Shown piece after piece: positions 1 to 13,184 of a stretch of DNA of 64,000 nt. Position numbers and translations under genes: made by a program. Under the pieces are notes generated by a model. That model was given only the letters and a program-made list of their open reading frames with translations. It did no database searches and had not been told where the DNA came from. The stretch covers positions 42,633,437 through 42,697,436 of the forward strand of contig NC_071334.1 of NCBI RefSeq assembly GCF_027744825.2. The letters are read 5' to 3'. Within the stretch, counting starts at the first letter, position 1, and each line of letters begins with the position of its first letter. The stretch comes from Synchiropus splendidus (Eukaryota; Chordata; Actinopteri; Syngnathiformes; Callionymidae).

Positions 1-30
1 AGAGCCCACTTGGTGACACTCTCTGCTCAA
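1..30. repeat. Family A fragment at window edge
   Basis: agagcccacttggtgacact resembles the arm of the 24.7-kb copy (agcccacttgatggaactcc). Too short to be sure. Confidence 0.35.
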
Positions 31-1182
31 CGTTGTAGCAGTTTATTTGCACAGTTGAGCATCCCACTGGAAAGTGATGGTCGTTGGTTAATCACTGTGT
101 ACAGTGTTGGGTCTGTGTGCCTGTCTTTGATCACCGCATGAACCCCTGTTGCTCGCTGAAACATCTGCGCCCATGAGAAGAGAACTTCTTTACACTAGAC
201 ATTTTGTATTTTTGTGAGGCTTATTTGTAATTCTAGTGTTTAATTGCTCCAGTACATGTCTCTAATTGTGATGCATTTCAACTTCTTTTTTCTCTATGTT
301 GCATTCACATTTATTTATTTATTATTACTATTATTTTTTTTAAATCAGCTTTTCCTTTTTTGTTGTTGTTGCTTATATGTTGAATTTACCCTCGGTGGGA
401 CAAATAAAGGACATCTTATCTATTATTTTGTTCCTTATGTCTTTGTTCTACCAATAGCATGTCAAAATCTTATCTTATTGATTCCTACGAGGGTTCAACA
501 GCGACATGCAAATTGAATCTCTTCAGGTTAGAACTTACTGTATTCTAAATTAATCCTTCTTCAGTCACATTTCAAAGGCTTGAAGAGCTCCAGCGAACAC
601 TAGTACTGTGCTAAAATAAGTACATGAAGTGAATCACAAATGAAATAATCCAAGGAAATTCTGGATTATTAAAAGAAGAAAATGCCTCATGCTCGTCGCA
701 TTTTCCCATCCACGCACTTTATTGATTTGTTTTACATGTCGCTCAAACTTATTTGTGTGAAAAAAGAAAAAAAGTGTCTGTCAAGTGGTGCACTGTATTA
801 GTCATGCAGACTCTCAGTTTGAAAGGAAAGTGACTCAGGGTGTCTCTCCTGCAGCTGCCTCCCACTGCAAGTCAAGACAAAATGAATTGCTTGAACAATA
901 ATCATCATGTAGGCTGTCATACTTCCGTAATGCCACAGTGCAGACAATGTACTGATTTTCATCTCACTGAGATTCATGTACATTTTATATCCTCCTCATA
1001 CAAGCAACTCTCAGTGGGAAAAGCCTAAAGACGAAGAACAGAATTGATTTCTATAGAAAGATACTCAAATGTGTACAAGCTTCTCTTGGCACAGATGCAA
1101 TCTGATGTACTTGAGAGGATGAAGTCCTGAAAGACAAGGAACTTTTTTATCACCCTCTGTGAGTCTCGCCGAGCTGAGCAAG

Positions 1183-1505
1183 TGGTACAATGGCCCATTT
1201 ATCTTCAACGTTCCATACGGAACCGGATCTGGATCGGAGCCTTCTGTCCTTGCTCTGCCTTCATTTCGTCCTCATTTCTGCATGTTTCCAGAAAGCTTAT
1301 GGATGTGGACCAAACAGAGCAGTACCACCTGAAACTGCGGGGGGCAGTGTTGCTGATGCTACCCGACATAGCTATAATGAGACAATGGTGGAATGTCTCT
1401 GTCCTCCACTGGCGATATATATTTAAAGGCCTCACCGACCACCGCCTCCAATTACGCTGCCTCCGTCTTCCTCTTCTGTGCAAGAGGTTCATTATCAATA
1501 CTTCT
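1183..1505. repeat. Family C MITE-like copy
   Basis: Shares with the 54.5-kb and 57.4-kb copies catttctgcatgtttccaga, gggggcagtgttgctgatgc, cctcaccgaccaccgcctcc and cttctgtgcaagaggt. Accounts for the long but unrecognisable open frame across 1182-1778. Confidence 0.75.
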
Positions 1506-1524
1506 TCTTCTTCTCTCTCTTTGG

Positions 1525-1725
1525 GCTTCTCCCTTCAGGGGTGGCCACAGCGGATCATCTTCCTCCATCTCACCCAGTCCTGTGCTTCCTCTTCTCTCAA
1601 ACCTACAAACCTCATGTCCTCCTTCACCACCTCCATCAATCTCCTTCCTCTCCGCCTTCTGCCTGTCAGTTCCAACCTCACCATCTTCCTACCAGGTTTT
1701 GCAACAGGTGACATGAAGCTCATTA
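1525..1725 (+). repeat. Family H pyrimidine-rich dispersed repeat
   Basis: tctcccttcaggggtggcca cagcggatcatcttcctcca is a word order I know as very common in fish genomes, followed by repeated ctccttcctctcc-type blocks. A diverged piece recurs near 41996-42130. Class not certain. Confidence 0.6.
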
Positions 1726-3617
1726 AGATGGCAGAGGGTTTGCAGCGCAGCCAACAAAGCAAAAGGTCGCTACCTTGAGTCACCTGAAATATGAAACTTT
1801 TTTTTTCCTTGCCACGTAATTCCACATATTCTGCTCTATATATCTGATATCTTCAGTCTGTATCTACAACGCAGAAAGTAGTAAAAATAAATAAATAAAA
1901 AACTCACAAGGTCTACCAACTCCCTGCTACTGGATTGTGACATGTCAGTTCTCAGTCTTTGATAAATGATAATCCATAAGGGCGAGGCGGATCCAAAACT
2001 TACTCCGCTTGACAAACAAAAGCTAACAAAGTCATAATCTGTGATGTTGTCGAACCGACAGAGGACTGAGAAAGTTGCGAAGCACACAACAGGAGGCGGG
2101 GCACAGCTGGAGGTGGGACTCACACCGGTGAAACAAAAATGTGGACAAAAGTCACTTGAGAGGAACTTGAAACCGCGCAAGACAGAACATGCATTTCAAT
2201 TGTAACCCTAAGCTTGAACACACACTGCATATGGCTGAATTTGACGTCAACATAGGACCCAGAAGACACTTGAAAATAGTCGCTATTTGACTGAATGTGT
2301 TGATCCATTTCACTCCTACTCACCAATATGTAGGGAAATATTTGGCAACATCTGGTTGCTTGACATGTTGGTTGACTGAGATAGTAATATCACCCATGTT
2401 GCCTAGATTAGATTAATAAAAATACATTAGGTTAACTGGACGGCATATTTCACCAAAATTCCGAAATGTGAGGACCAAAATATTCAATTACTATTTTGGT
2501 AGCAAAAGAAATAGCACGTGTCCAGACAATAAAAATGGTTTGAGGACTTGAATTTATCGCTCATTAACAGTGGGTTGTTGGAGTATCTGCATTCTGCGAC
2601 AGTTAAGTCAGATTGCTGTCACTTCATTGTTGTCAAGTGCGTTTAGGTTAATTTCACTCTGCAATTTGCTCATGTTGGCACATGTCATAGTTTCATCTAC
2701 CAGCTTAAAAGTCACGTTGTAGCTCTTGAGACTGTAGTGACATGATCCTAAATATTATTAGGATTTCTCACAGACTCTTAGCCTAAGGCCTGCTTTTTTT
2801 TCAAAAGCGTACACAAACCCGTCTAGACTGAGTGCAGAGACTTAGCTGAGCATCACTAATCTGCAGTTTAACCCTATGAACCACAGACAGTTTGGCTCCT
2901 GTCGCGCTTATTCTCACTTCCTATTAGACTGCGCAGCATATTTAATAAAAACATGTCATGAATGCAAGTTCCCTGCTGCTGGTGGACAGAATTTTTTTCA
3001 GGATTCATAGACGACATTCCTCTCCGTGAATGCTTCTGCTGTAAAAAGTGGCCCTCAGGATCAAGACCATCTTCAAAAGGAGCATGCTGAGCAACACAGA
3101 AACAAAGGCTGCTCCTGAGAGGAAACAAGATGAAATGTCATTAATGCTATTAATCATGACGATCTGCCACAGACAGGAAGTGCCTGCTTAAAAGATGCTA
3201 GACAATGGTTTGTTAAAGTCAATGAAAGAAACTGAAGTCCACAAAAGGAAAATATTGAATATAATATTTAAGACAAGAGGAAAGGTTGCCATGTGATCAG
3301 ATTCTTACCAGTGAGTGGCTGAGCTGCAATATTTGTTGCACTCAAGAAGAATAATACGTCGACTTGATTTCCCCAAAAAATTATTCATATGTCATATGTT
3401 GTTGTGCATTTTGAACTCCTGTGAACTCAGCCAATGGGTTGGGGGCAGCGCTGCTATTCTGTTGATTTCTGTTTTGACTTGGAGGTATTTTGTTTTTGTA
3501 AAGCTTCAGTCTTACTTTGCTGTCAGAGACAAATGTTATTTGATGTTTCAAGAATTTGTAGTCACGTTTTCACAAGATCCATTGTGGAGAAAGTCACTCC
3601 TTCAGTTTCTGGCGAAC

Positions 3618-4035
3618 ACTCCCTCACTCCCTTGGCGTAATATATTGATGTCGGGAAAGTGGACTTTTGCGTCCTATATTGACACCGATAGCGTTACATC
3701 CTGATGCATAGGTCGTGATAGGTTTCATGACACAATGTCCTGTGTCTCATTTTTAACCCCTTACGTGGCTCCCCTCCTCACTGACGGTCACTGTGACTCA
3801 AACGCCTCGCTGTTTCATGGGCTGTACATAGCAATTGACAAATTGTAACCTTTAGAACAAAAAGCCCGCCAATCCATGGCTTACCTAACCCCAACCTCCG
3901 TAGAAGGTGGAATATGTGCTTTAAGTGAAAACCTAATGTGTCAACATGCAACGCTAACGGCTGCCTTCGGTGTCAGGATAGGACGCAGAAGTCCACTTTC
4001 CCAACATCAATATATTATGGCATGGGAGTGAGGAT
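3618..4035. repeat. Family B fold-back element (about 418 bp)
   Basis: Left arm ccctcactcccttggcgtaa...tattgatgtcgggaaagtgg, right arm the inverted form ending ccatgggagtgaggatg; arms of about 70 bp pair with a few mismatches. The middle holds ggcttacctaaccccaacct, also present in the 47.4-kb copy, and a piece resembling a family A end (ggtttcatgacacaatgtcc). Confidence 0.8.
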
Positions 4036-4430
4036 GGGCCGGTCCTGGGCTGCTTTATATGGTTACTTTGGAGGGTTAAGTGCCTAAAGTGCCAAAAAAA
4101 TGTGCCTTTTCCAGTGCTTGTCTCTGCGGCTTCCATCTTGTCAGGTACATTCCAGTGCGTTCAAGTGGTGTGGGAGTTGGCAAGCATCAACTAATATTTT
4201 GGAACAGATTTCTGATTTGTTTATACATGGTATAAATTAATTTTTATTCTCAAGAAGATTCCTGGATCCAGACAACAATCCTCAGCAATGTCACAGTCAT
4301 TTGGTTCTTGTTCCATTTTTAGCATTTCCTGAAAATGTCTTCAAAATAATTTGAAATGTTGTAGAATAGTTTGGATGAAATTTGCGGAAAATATGTTAAA
4401 TTATTTTTGAGTAAATTGCGTTGCGGTAGA

Positions 4431-4613
4431 CCAGTGATGGTCTGATGACACTTTATAACAGCGTCCACATTTTTATAGACCAGTAGGCGGCGGTTTAAAA
4501 GTGATGTGGGGTTTCATTGAAACAGCTGTTCAAACCCAAAATTTTTAGAGCACAGAGCGCCATCTAGTGGGTCCTGAAAATGTGTTTCATGAAGCCTCAT
4601 TAGCCCATCACTA
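4431..4613. repeat. Family A palindromic repeat with CTCF-like site
   Basis: Ends ccagtgatggtctgatga and (inverted) ctagtgatgggctaatga. The right arm holds GCGCCATCTAGTGG at 4557-4570, an exact reverse-strand match to the CTCF core CCASYAGRKGGCRS. The left arm has ccagtaggcggcgg, one mismatch away. Confidence 0.85.
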
Positions 4614-5221
4614 GAGTGGACTGAAGGTGCTTGGTTTGCGTTCTGTGTGTTTTTCTAGTTTCTTTTTTTTTAAATTATTTTTAACACAGACAGAGACATG
4701 AAAGCCCTCGAAAACACAACCTGCTCTGTGGGACGATAAACTCAAATGAGTTGGTGTACTGGCCACTCTGTCTGCACCCAGGACATGTGCTGCGAGGCCA
4801 TTTGTGGACACTGCTACTACAGCTATAGGGGGGACTTTTATCAGCTTCTGGACGTATGATGAATGAGCCTCTTTCATCCTCAGTTAAGAGAGAAAGTTTC
4901 TCCATCTCATCCTGAATTCACAAACACTCAAGCTGGTCGACACTTGCAGGCTCAAATTCAGCATGAATTATCCAAACCAGTTTGGCTGCATCTGAGTAAG
5001 AATCCTCTCACTGTTTCAACTGTATATTTTCTTCTTTTGCTGCTTTGTCGCTGTGTAATAAATACTGACAAAAGGTCAAAATCTCTATTTGAGAAACCTT
5101 TTCATGGCTAATGTGAAGTGGAGCATGTCATTGCTGACCTTTTGGTTACAATGGACAGCCGTTGTATGAGCCAACTTTTTTCAGCTTTGTGTTGAATGGA
5201 GATGTTCTCTATGTGTCTTGT

Positions 5222-5450
5222 ATGGGGGGTGGGACCACGTACCTATGTGTTTTCCTTCACACCAGTGGGAAATATTCGACAGAATGGTGATACTATGGAG
5301 ACTGAGGGTAACAAGAATTCAGAATTCAGCATTTCGAAAGTGTTACACATGATGACTGGGCAGCAGGGTTTGTGAGAGTGAGGGTCACAGTGCTTGTCAG
5401 GTGATGGGGCAGGAGGTCATGTGGGGAGAAAAGAGTGAAGAGAGTTAGAG
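5222..5450 (+). repeat. Duplicated block, left copy
   Basis: Shares with 7065-7390 the ordered landmarks cctatgtgtttt, ttcacaccagtgg, taacaagaattca, cacatgatgactggg, cacagtgcttgtcaggtgatg and gtcatgtgggg. It lacks the LINE-like tail found inside the right copy, so the shared block is older than that insertion. Confidence 0.65.
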
Positions 5451-7064
5451 TGTTGAAGATGGAGCACAAGCCATGGCTCGGGTGACATAATGTATACCGC
5501 TAGTGATGGGCAGCCTAAGCCACGCCCATTTGCTTCCACCTCATGGCACCTGTGTTAACAAAAAAATATCAACTGGAGTCAATGAAGAGATGAAAGCTTT
5601 CTGATCTGCCGTATGATGTCTGTGAATCTGAGAGGTACAGTCTAATGCTGTGCTGCAAATGGATTCTGCTGTGGTGTCATACATATATACATATATATTT
5701 TCATAAGCAAATAAATCTTAAATGACTCGACAAACGTAGTGGAAACACACATAATTATTTATCATTTAAACAACATATGTGTGAGCCACTGCTTGAGGCA
5801 AAGTGGGCTAGACAATAACTTTGATCTCCCCATAGACTTCCACTCATATTTTTTCTGATCCTATGAACTGAGCGAAAGGGTCGGTTAATAAATAATTGAT
5901 CAATTTATCAAGGAAGATTTTGAAAATCTGCATCCAGTAATCCGTAATTATCCAAGTGGGTCAGATCAAGGTAGCAAGTTGAAATCCATGCTCTAATGTT
6001 GCAAATCAATGGATCATTTTATGTTGATTCGTGTCTCCAACATCAACTGTATGAGTCGTCCACTGACTCTCCCTTATATTTACATTTAAACACTGTGATT
6101 ACCGCTAAATTCTCAATCTGATGGAGGTTTCGGAGCCAATTTCCACCGGAATCAACCTTAATCCCATAAAGCCATCATTCCTTTCATGAGGCATAAATGT
6201 CAGTCTCCATGCTGAAAAGCGGATGGATCAATCTCCCCGCGATGCTCGCTATCTCCTCTCAAAAATGCAATGATGTCACGCTCTGTGGAGAGTTTCATCC
6301 TTGTAGCATGAGAGTATTTGATTGCAGCACCCTCCTACTGCGGCGTTCTGACAAAGGCTGCTGGAAAATACAGTTCCGCAGTAAATCAGAGTGCCTGATT
6401 GCCATTGTACTGAAGATGAAGTTCAAAATTAGATTTAGTGAAATGGACAGTATATTATGGCCTTTCAGGAGCTACTGAAACCTAGACATGTGAGGACCAA
6501 GAGTTGCGGAACATTTCAAGCAAACGTTAAATCAATTGAGCCTCCTTTTACCCATGCCATCAAAAGCCAACAAAAATGTGTCTTTCAAAGAAGACGTTTT
6601 CTGATGATGAGGAGAGTGGTTGCTTTTCTTCTCAACATGTGTTCTGAAAAAAGAAGGCTAATGGTTGTAGCCGCGACAGAAACCTTTCAGCAGTTGGCAA
6701 TGATGACTGGTCTTCCTAATTAAAAAAAAAAAAAAACGGACTTAATAGTTTGCTTGTCAACTCATTTTTTGTGTTTACCGTGGTTTTTGGTGTGTTATCA
6801 AACATGGGGAACCTATTTTTCAGATGCTAACAAACATCTCAGTGTCTACTCGTCATTTCATTGATGTATAGTGTAAATATAGCCAGCTAAACTGGTTGGC
6901 AGCGACATAAGCTGTTAGCAGCTAACGTCCATGGGCTGCTAGCATTTATCAGACAGAAAGGCGTGTTAGCTGATTCAGTACCATCTGGTTTGGACAAGTG
7001 TGTCATGTTCCATCACCACTGTGTCTCTGCAGCTGCCAGACTCTGAAAGGCGCAACCTGTCTTT

Positions 7065-7390
7065 TACGTGGGGACATGTGTCTGTCTATGTGTTTTTGTT
7101 CACACCAATGGTCAATATAATGTTTGGTGATGCCCTGTGATGGACTGGCAACCCGTCCAGGGTGTAGTGCCGCCTCTTGACCAATGACCCCTGGCATAGG
7201 CTCAAGCACTCCCTGCAACCCTGAGCAGGACTAACTTACTTACTTACTTTAGGGACTCGGGCTAACAAGAATTCAACATTTCAAAAGTGCTACACATGAA
7301 GACTGGGCTCCGGAGTTTGAGAGATCGGGGGTTACAGTGCTTGTCAGGTGATGTGTCATGTGGGTCAGACGGGGAGAATAGACAACAGAA
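7065..7390 (+). repeat. Duplicated block, right copy (interrupted)
   Basis: Direct repeat of 5222-5450 with the same landmarks (ctatgtgttttt, tcacaccaatgg, taacaagaattcaacattt, acagtgcttgtcaggtgatg, tcatgtgggtc). Split at 7132-7250 by a retroelement tail. Confidence 0.65.
7132..7250 (+). repeat. Fish LINE/SINE-type 3' tail insertion ending in (CTTA)n
   Basis: The stretch starting gccctgtgatggactggcaa and containing ccgtccagggtgtag, cataggctcaagca and accctgagcaggac is a consensus very common in fish genomes as the 3' part of short and long interspersed retroelements. It ends in a short cttacttactta tail, as expected of an L2-like 3' end. It interrupts the right-hand copy of a duplicated block (compare 5222-5450). 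Confidence 0.65.
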
Positions 7391-7717
7391 AGTCTAAACT
7401 CGTATATACCACTGCTGAAAGACGTGACAAACATTTCAATATCCCTAGCAATCGATCTGTCTGACTCAAAATCAAACTATAAACACATGTTTTGCGTCTT
7501 TTTGATTACTGCTTGTATCTGTTTTATTCTATGTTCATGGTCTTTTGTCAGTGAAGCTATTTGTGAACAGCTTTCTGAAGCATGCGGTAGAAATAAACGT
7601 TTAGCATCTGGGTCAATCAGTCCTTCAGCTTCACAGCAGCTTGGAATTACATTCTTTTACCAGCAGTGTCGCCAAAAACAAATATTCCAACACAGCCGTG
7701 AAAACTTCAGAGCCTGT

Positions 7718-7834
<117 letters not shown>

Positions 7835-10785
7835 ACCAATATTTTCTCTTCATCATGTGACAACAGGATGTTCACCCACACACAGTCGCACATTGAAGCC
7901 TTTTCTCTGTTCACACTTCACTATCACACTTTACAATTAATATCAGTAACTTGGCGCACCATATCTGTGTCATTCTGTTGAGTCTACACTCACACGCACA
8001 TAACTTTTTTTGGCTCTCTGGTCACCTGCCAAGTGCCAAAAGAGGCAATGTTCTGTTCAACTGCAACACATTCTGAAGTGATGAAATCACAGTGATCAAT
8101 TGCACAGTATGGCGAAATTGTTGGGACGCATACTACGCTCAAAAACTTCAGCAGTATCGTTTTTATACGACATTTGGCAGTATCACAAGTGATTCTGAAC
8201 CATGTTCGATCTCTGACTGACCTGCATTGTTGTAGAAGTGTTTTTAATACCACAGGTTTGGTGTCAGAGCAGGCACTGAGTGGAGGGTTGGAAAGAGATC
8301 TGATGTGAGAGATCACAGTTGGACTGACAGCACCGTGCTGTGTTTATGGAGAGGAACACAGCAGGGATTCTCTATGAACAATTTTCATTGTTAGCAGAAT
8401 GTGTTCCTTCATACAGGATATGAGAGTTCTGGAACATATTTTTGAAGTCAATCACAGTAAACTTTCTTCCAGCTTTTTTTGCAACTTCGGTATCTCACTG
8501 TTGACCTTGGATTTCCACAGTTCAACTTACACCGGGTGATTCTGTTTATTGATTAAAAGTAGAGTGAGGCAGTCATTGATTCATATAAAAAGGTGATTGT
8601 GGTCAGATGGGATGCTCATTTTTTTTATCTAACAACTTTCTAGGCTAGGCAGGGGGTCCTTCAACAGCAGACTAATATAGTCACGGCAGCACCTCCTGGC
8701 TTTGCCAAGTGGTCTCTTGCTAATTGAAACAAACCTTTGACAAGAAACAGCAACGCTGAGCTCCTGCTGGTTTTTCAAGCTGAGGCTGTGTATAAGGAAA
8801 TAGTTTTGCCGTTACTATCAGTCCATTGTCATCGAGCGTCTGTCAGTTTCACAAGATAAAAGTGGACAGTCATATGAATTCCTTTAGGTGTCAGTCACAA
8901 AGATGGTGCCAACTCGACGAGATGTCATTTCTGAGTCTGAGTTTGCTGCAGTGTCCGAGATACAGTATGTGGCCTTGTATCATGGGAATAACAATAACAA
9001 GGACCTTATTTCTGTCTTTTTAAAAATGCACATTATTTATTTTTGCAGTGCTAAGAGTTGTCAGACATAAACAGTCCTATTCAGCTTCTACTTCTCCTCA
9101 GACATCCTGGAGAGCAGCCGGTAAGCTGTGTCTTTGTGCATGTGATGGAGGAGGAAGGAAAAATAAACAGCCAGGGACAGGTGGTGGAGGAAACTTATGC
9201 CTGCGGTCAGCCTATAGGGTGTCAACTGTGCTGCCAGAGGTCTTGTAATCCTCCACCCAGCATCCAAAGAGCACTTCTCTATCATTTCTCTCCCTCTGCA
9301 TGACAAACCAGTTCTACTCTCAATCAAAGCGCTGCAGGCTAACTTTTTTTTTTCTTCTTTTCTTTCTTCCCCTTCACTCCTACCCAGCGGTCCTGATCCC
9401 ATTTGTCATTTTGCACTGGCGGGTCGTGGTAAGCTCACAGAGACAGACTGCGACTGCCAGGCTCGGCCAGTTTGTTTCCAGAGCTGGCTGTGTCATGCAG
9501 GCCCGCGACTCCTGCAGCAGAGAGAGACAGACTTAATGGGTTCAGGCGGATCTGCTAATTTGTCAACAAGTTTTTGAAGCAAACGTAGCTGCCAGGCCGA
9601 TTCCTCTGGGCCTTGACTGTTGGGGCTCTGTGTTGGCATTCCACTTCTCTAGCCCCGGGTGGCCTTCAACTGTGTGTATCGATCTGGGTGTGTGGGCATT
9701 TGATGCAGAAACAGTTGCATCCTGCCCTCAAGCACCATGATCTGTGGCATTTGTAGTTACTACCAATTTTTATCAGGTTAATTGGGATGACGGTTTCTCA
9801 AGCAGGGCTGCCAACTTATGACAGTAGTTAGGGTTTCCGTTTGGCTTTTTTAAAAGTGTGGCGGAGCTGAATGAAAAACAGCTCCATCTCCATGATGTGC
9901 TTTGTGTTATCCGTTTGTTTCAATGTTGCCACTCTGTTTAAATACATTTACTTACATAAGATTTTATCTTAAAAAATAAAGGTAGGGTGCCTCTCATTTA
10001 AGCTGTGGCACCACCATCATTTACATGTAGCGGAACCCCTGGTTGTGATGCGTGAGATGTCGAAGATCTGTCAACCATGGCATGAGGGGGCGGACGTTGA
10101 GTGGAGGGATGTGTGAGGTCAAAGTGGGTAAATGCCAGTGGAGCTCAGTGCAAGCAACCACATTCTCTTCTCGTTGTGGAGTACATTTCTCACATGCTGT
10201 CACTCATCTACGACTGCGCGAGAGCGTGTGAGAAGCCCCAATTGTCTGACTGTCCCGCCAGATGCGTGAGAGGTGGCAGCATTGCTATTTTGGCAAGTAA
10301 ACATTTCTAGGATTAAAGAGGGCCAGAGAGGAGACATCACACCGCAATGCTTAGTGAGCTAGTGGATCAGCTGCAGCGTGTGTTTACAACGCTGCCAGCT
10401 CCCTGCGCTCGTCATTTATTAAAGTTTGTCTGTTTGACTTTGACTTTGATCGAAGGTACTTTGTTATTAACTGCCACACTTGTTCCTTCGACTCAGAAAA
10501 ACCTTGCAATTTTGTTCCTTGGATTGTAGATACTGGAATCACAGCATCTATACGATGGATGTAAAAATGTGGGGGAAGTAGTTGGATATTGGTTATTTAA
10601 TCCAGCTCCCACAAAGTCTGTCTCTCCTGCTACATCGGCATATTGGTCTGTGATAATGCAGGCTCTCAATGGCTTGAACAATTTAGGCCCCAAAATATTA
10701 CTGGCAGAACCTGTTCTGACACCTTGTTATTGCACATCGACTGCTTTGTGTATTCTTAAACAGTGAATAATACTCTGTATAAATA

Positions 10786-11082
10786 CAAGTAACATCCGAC
10801 TTACTCGACTTACGTCCACCCATACTTACGACCACGGCCACCATATGCTTTTTTTTAAATTTTATTCAATGTCTGGCACCGCGGCACTTAGCAGCCCGGC
10901 AACACATACGACAGTTACGGCAGCACAGTATCCCAGCATCTCACTCTCACACAGTGATCTACCACTACAGTAGCACCTATAACCCTCACGTCGGCTATTT
11001 TGAATGGCATTCGACTTATGTTCAATTCGACTTACGACTGGTTGGTCGGAACCGATCCCGGTCGTAAGTCGGATGTTACTTG
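10786..11082. mobile_element. Tc1/mariner-type MITE (297 bp) with TA flanks (family F-like)
   Basis: Begins CAAGTAACATCCGACTTA and ends with its exact reverse complement (18 bp). Flanked on both sides by TA (10784-10785 and 11083-11084), the mariner target duplication. A further inverted gacttacg motif lies inside. No coding capacity. Confidence 0.85.
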
Positions 11083-11790
11083 TACAGAAATACAACCACC
11101 GTCATCACTTTGGCCAAATGTCTGCAGATACTGCAATGTGCATTTATTTTTTAATTAATAAATCACAATGGCTCTATGAATTGAATTGGACAAAAAACAA
11201 AAAAGCAGAATTGCGATATTAATCAAATCCCAAAGTATTGGGAAAATGTGGAATTGGGCCAAATGCATCTCATCCCAGCTCTAATGTCCACTTCATCATG
11301 TTGACGCATGGATATGGAATTATTTGTACTGGTGTGCATTAAGGTACAAAAGTCTGGAGCCCTCTGCAGATGTTGGAAGACAAATAAAGGAATGCATGTC
11401 TCTGAAGTGACTCCCTCTGTCTTATTTTAATCTTGCCTGTGTCCATGTATTTTCCTCCAAAGGATCAGTAATCACAATGACAAGAGGCTTCCTTTGGTTT
11501 TGCACTACTCTTTTTCTGGTCAAATTGGCAGCATCCAATGTAAATGCTAAAAATGGTGGTGCTATACAGAGTAAATGGAAAAAATCTCTTCTGTAATAGA
11601 CAGCCTGCTGTGGTTAAGATGTTGTTTTCCTTTTTGATTGATATACACAAGAGCAGTCGGCTGGTGAGGTTGAGTCTCTGAAAAGATCGTAATTCACACT
11701 AGACGATTGTGTCCTGTCACCCACACAGTGAAGCCTTTTCAGAAAAGGAAGTTCTGATCTTTTTTTTTTTCTTCTTTCTCTTCCTTCTAG

Positions 11791-11976
11791 GGTTCCTAAG
11801 CACTGGAGACCAGGCAGCCAAGGGCAACTACGGTCTGCTGGATCAGATCCAAGCTCTCAGGTGGATCAAAGAAAACATCCAGGCCTTCAAAGGAGATCCG
11901 AAGCGAGTGACCATCTTTGGTTCTGGTGCTGGAGCGTCATGTGTCAGCCTGCTCACGCTCTCGCATTACTCAGAAG
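11791..11976 (+). CDS. nlgn4x: Neuroligin-4 internal coding exon (186 bp, phase 1 to phase 1)
   Basis: Encodes about 62 residues of the extracellular cholinesterase-like domain of a postsynaptic adhesion protein that binds presynaptic neurexins. The peptide runs from the [18 protein letters not shown] block through [13 protein letters not shown] to LSHYSE. The esterase nucleophile elbow (G-E-S-A-G in acetylcholinesterase) reads G-S-G-A-G, so the catalytic serine is replaced by glycine, as in all neuroligins. [22 protein letters not shown] fits NLGN4 better than my recollection of NLGN1, 2 or 3. The exon follows a strong polypyrimidine tract and AG at 11789-11790, and ends before a GT donor at 11977. 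The 186-bp length is what I recall for the human NLGN4X exon. Differences from my memory of human NLGN4X include [11 protein letters not shown] where human has IEENVGAFGGD. Symbol is at family level; which teleost duplicate (a or b) cannot be told. Confidence 0.96.
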
Positions 11977-13146
11977 GTACATCAAGCTCCATTCTATTTC
12001 CAGTGCCTCTGTTGTTGTTTTGTTTGTGATCTTAGCACCAGCAGCACTGGCAGCTGAAATACATCTGCATGTCTTGCTACACAAAGGAATACATTATTTG
12101 TTAATCATAAAAAAAAAGATCAGAAAACAAACGAAATGCTTGGTGTCAGCTCTCAACTGAATTATTATTCTGGATTTTGAAAAATCACATTTCATTTCAC
12201 AAAAACTTATAATGCCTCATTTTCACCATTTGATGAATCATTTCTTGAATTTACTTAAATGTGGCTTTGATCTTCGAAAAGAACGGTCACATAAGCAAGG
12301 AGCACCTCAACAGTCACCATGAAATCAAGTGAAAGACGGCTTTTCCATGATAATAAACGACTACAAAATGAAGAAAGAGTTGCATAAATAAGGAAACGCC
12401 AAATGAAAATGCATAAGGACAGTAGTGGCATGAGGAAGGCGAAGGAGTCGAAGCTAGCAAAGTAGCAACACTGATGCCAACATGACAACAGGGCACCGAC
12501 TCAGAGACTGAAGTTAGCCAGTTCATGGAAGTGATGCTGAGGCGTGAGAGAACCATAATAAGTTGGTCAAGATCGGGGCTGAATTTACCTAAAACAAGAC
12601 AATATTTCACACTGTAAAGGGCTGATTCCAATAGACTAAAGAAAACTGATGCGGCCCTTTGCAGCTGTGATCTTTTCACAGCCACCTCCCCTTCCCTGCA
12701 GCCTCCCCGCTCTGCCATCTTCACCAAAAATCTGAAATCGGTTCTTGCAGTTCACAAACTACTCATCATGTCCCACTGCTTGAGTCATCGCGGCAGTGTG
12801 TTTGTGTATAAATAGCAGCGTGAAGCTCACAAACTTAGACACGCTCCTTGTGTATTGGGGCCAACTTACTAATTGGCAATGCATGAAGTCGTGCAACCGA
12901 ATATTTGCTGTCTGTGGTCTCAGCCTTAGGTGTTGCTATAAACAGCAGATATGTTTTGTGTTGTTTTGGTTTTCTGTGTTCAATCCAATCCTATATCATA
13001 ATGTAGAAACATAGTGGAAAATACTGCTCCAAGTCTCTGAAGGAGATGAAATCAAGGCTGTTGTCATGGAGAACATGGAGAACACAGCATAAACAACTAT
13101 TGATCAAACATGGTTGCTCCAATCACACAATACATTCGTCTTCTTC

Positions 13147-13172
13147 TAATTATTATTATTATTATTATTATT
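13147..13172 (+). repeat. (ATT)n microsatellite
   Basis: About eight perfect ATT units in the 2.1-kb neuroligin intron. Confidence 0.9.
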
Positions 13173-13184
13173 GAGAATTATGTT

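Noticed and set aside
1182..1778. A 198-codon open frame on the + strand
   Set aside because: It spans a family C copy joined to a family H repeat; composition is Leu/Ser/Pro-rich from pyrimidine runs and no protein family is recognisable.
11930..11945. Possible active serine hydrolase motif in the neuroligin exon
   Set aside because: The nucleophile position is Gly (G-S-G-A-G), so the domain is non-catalytic as in other neuroligins.
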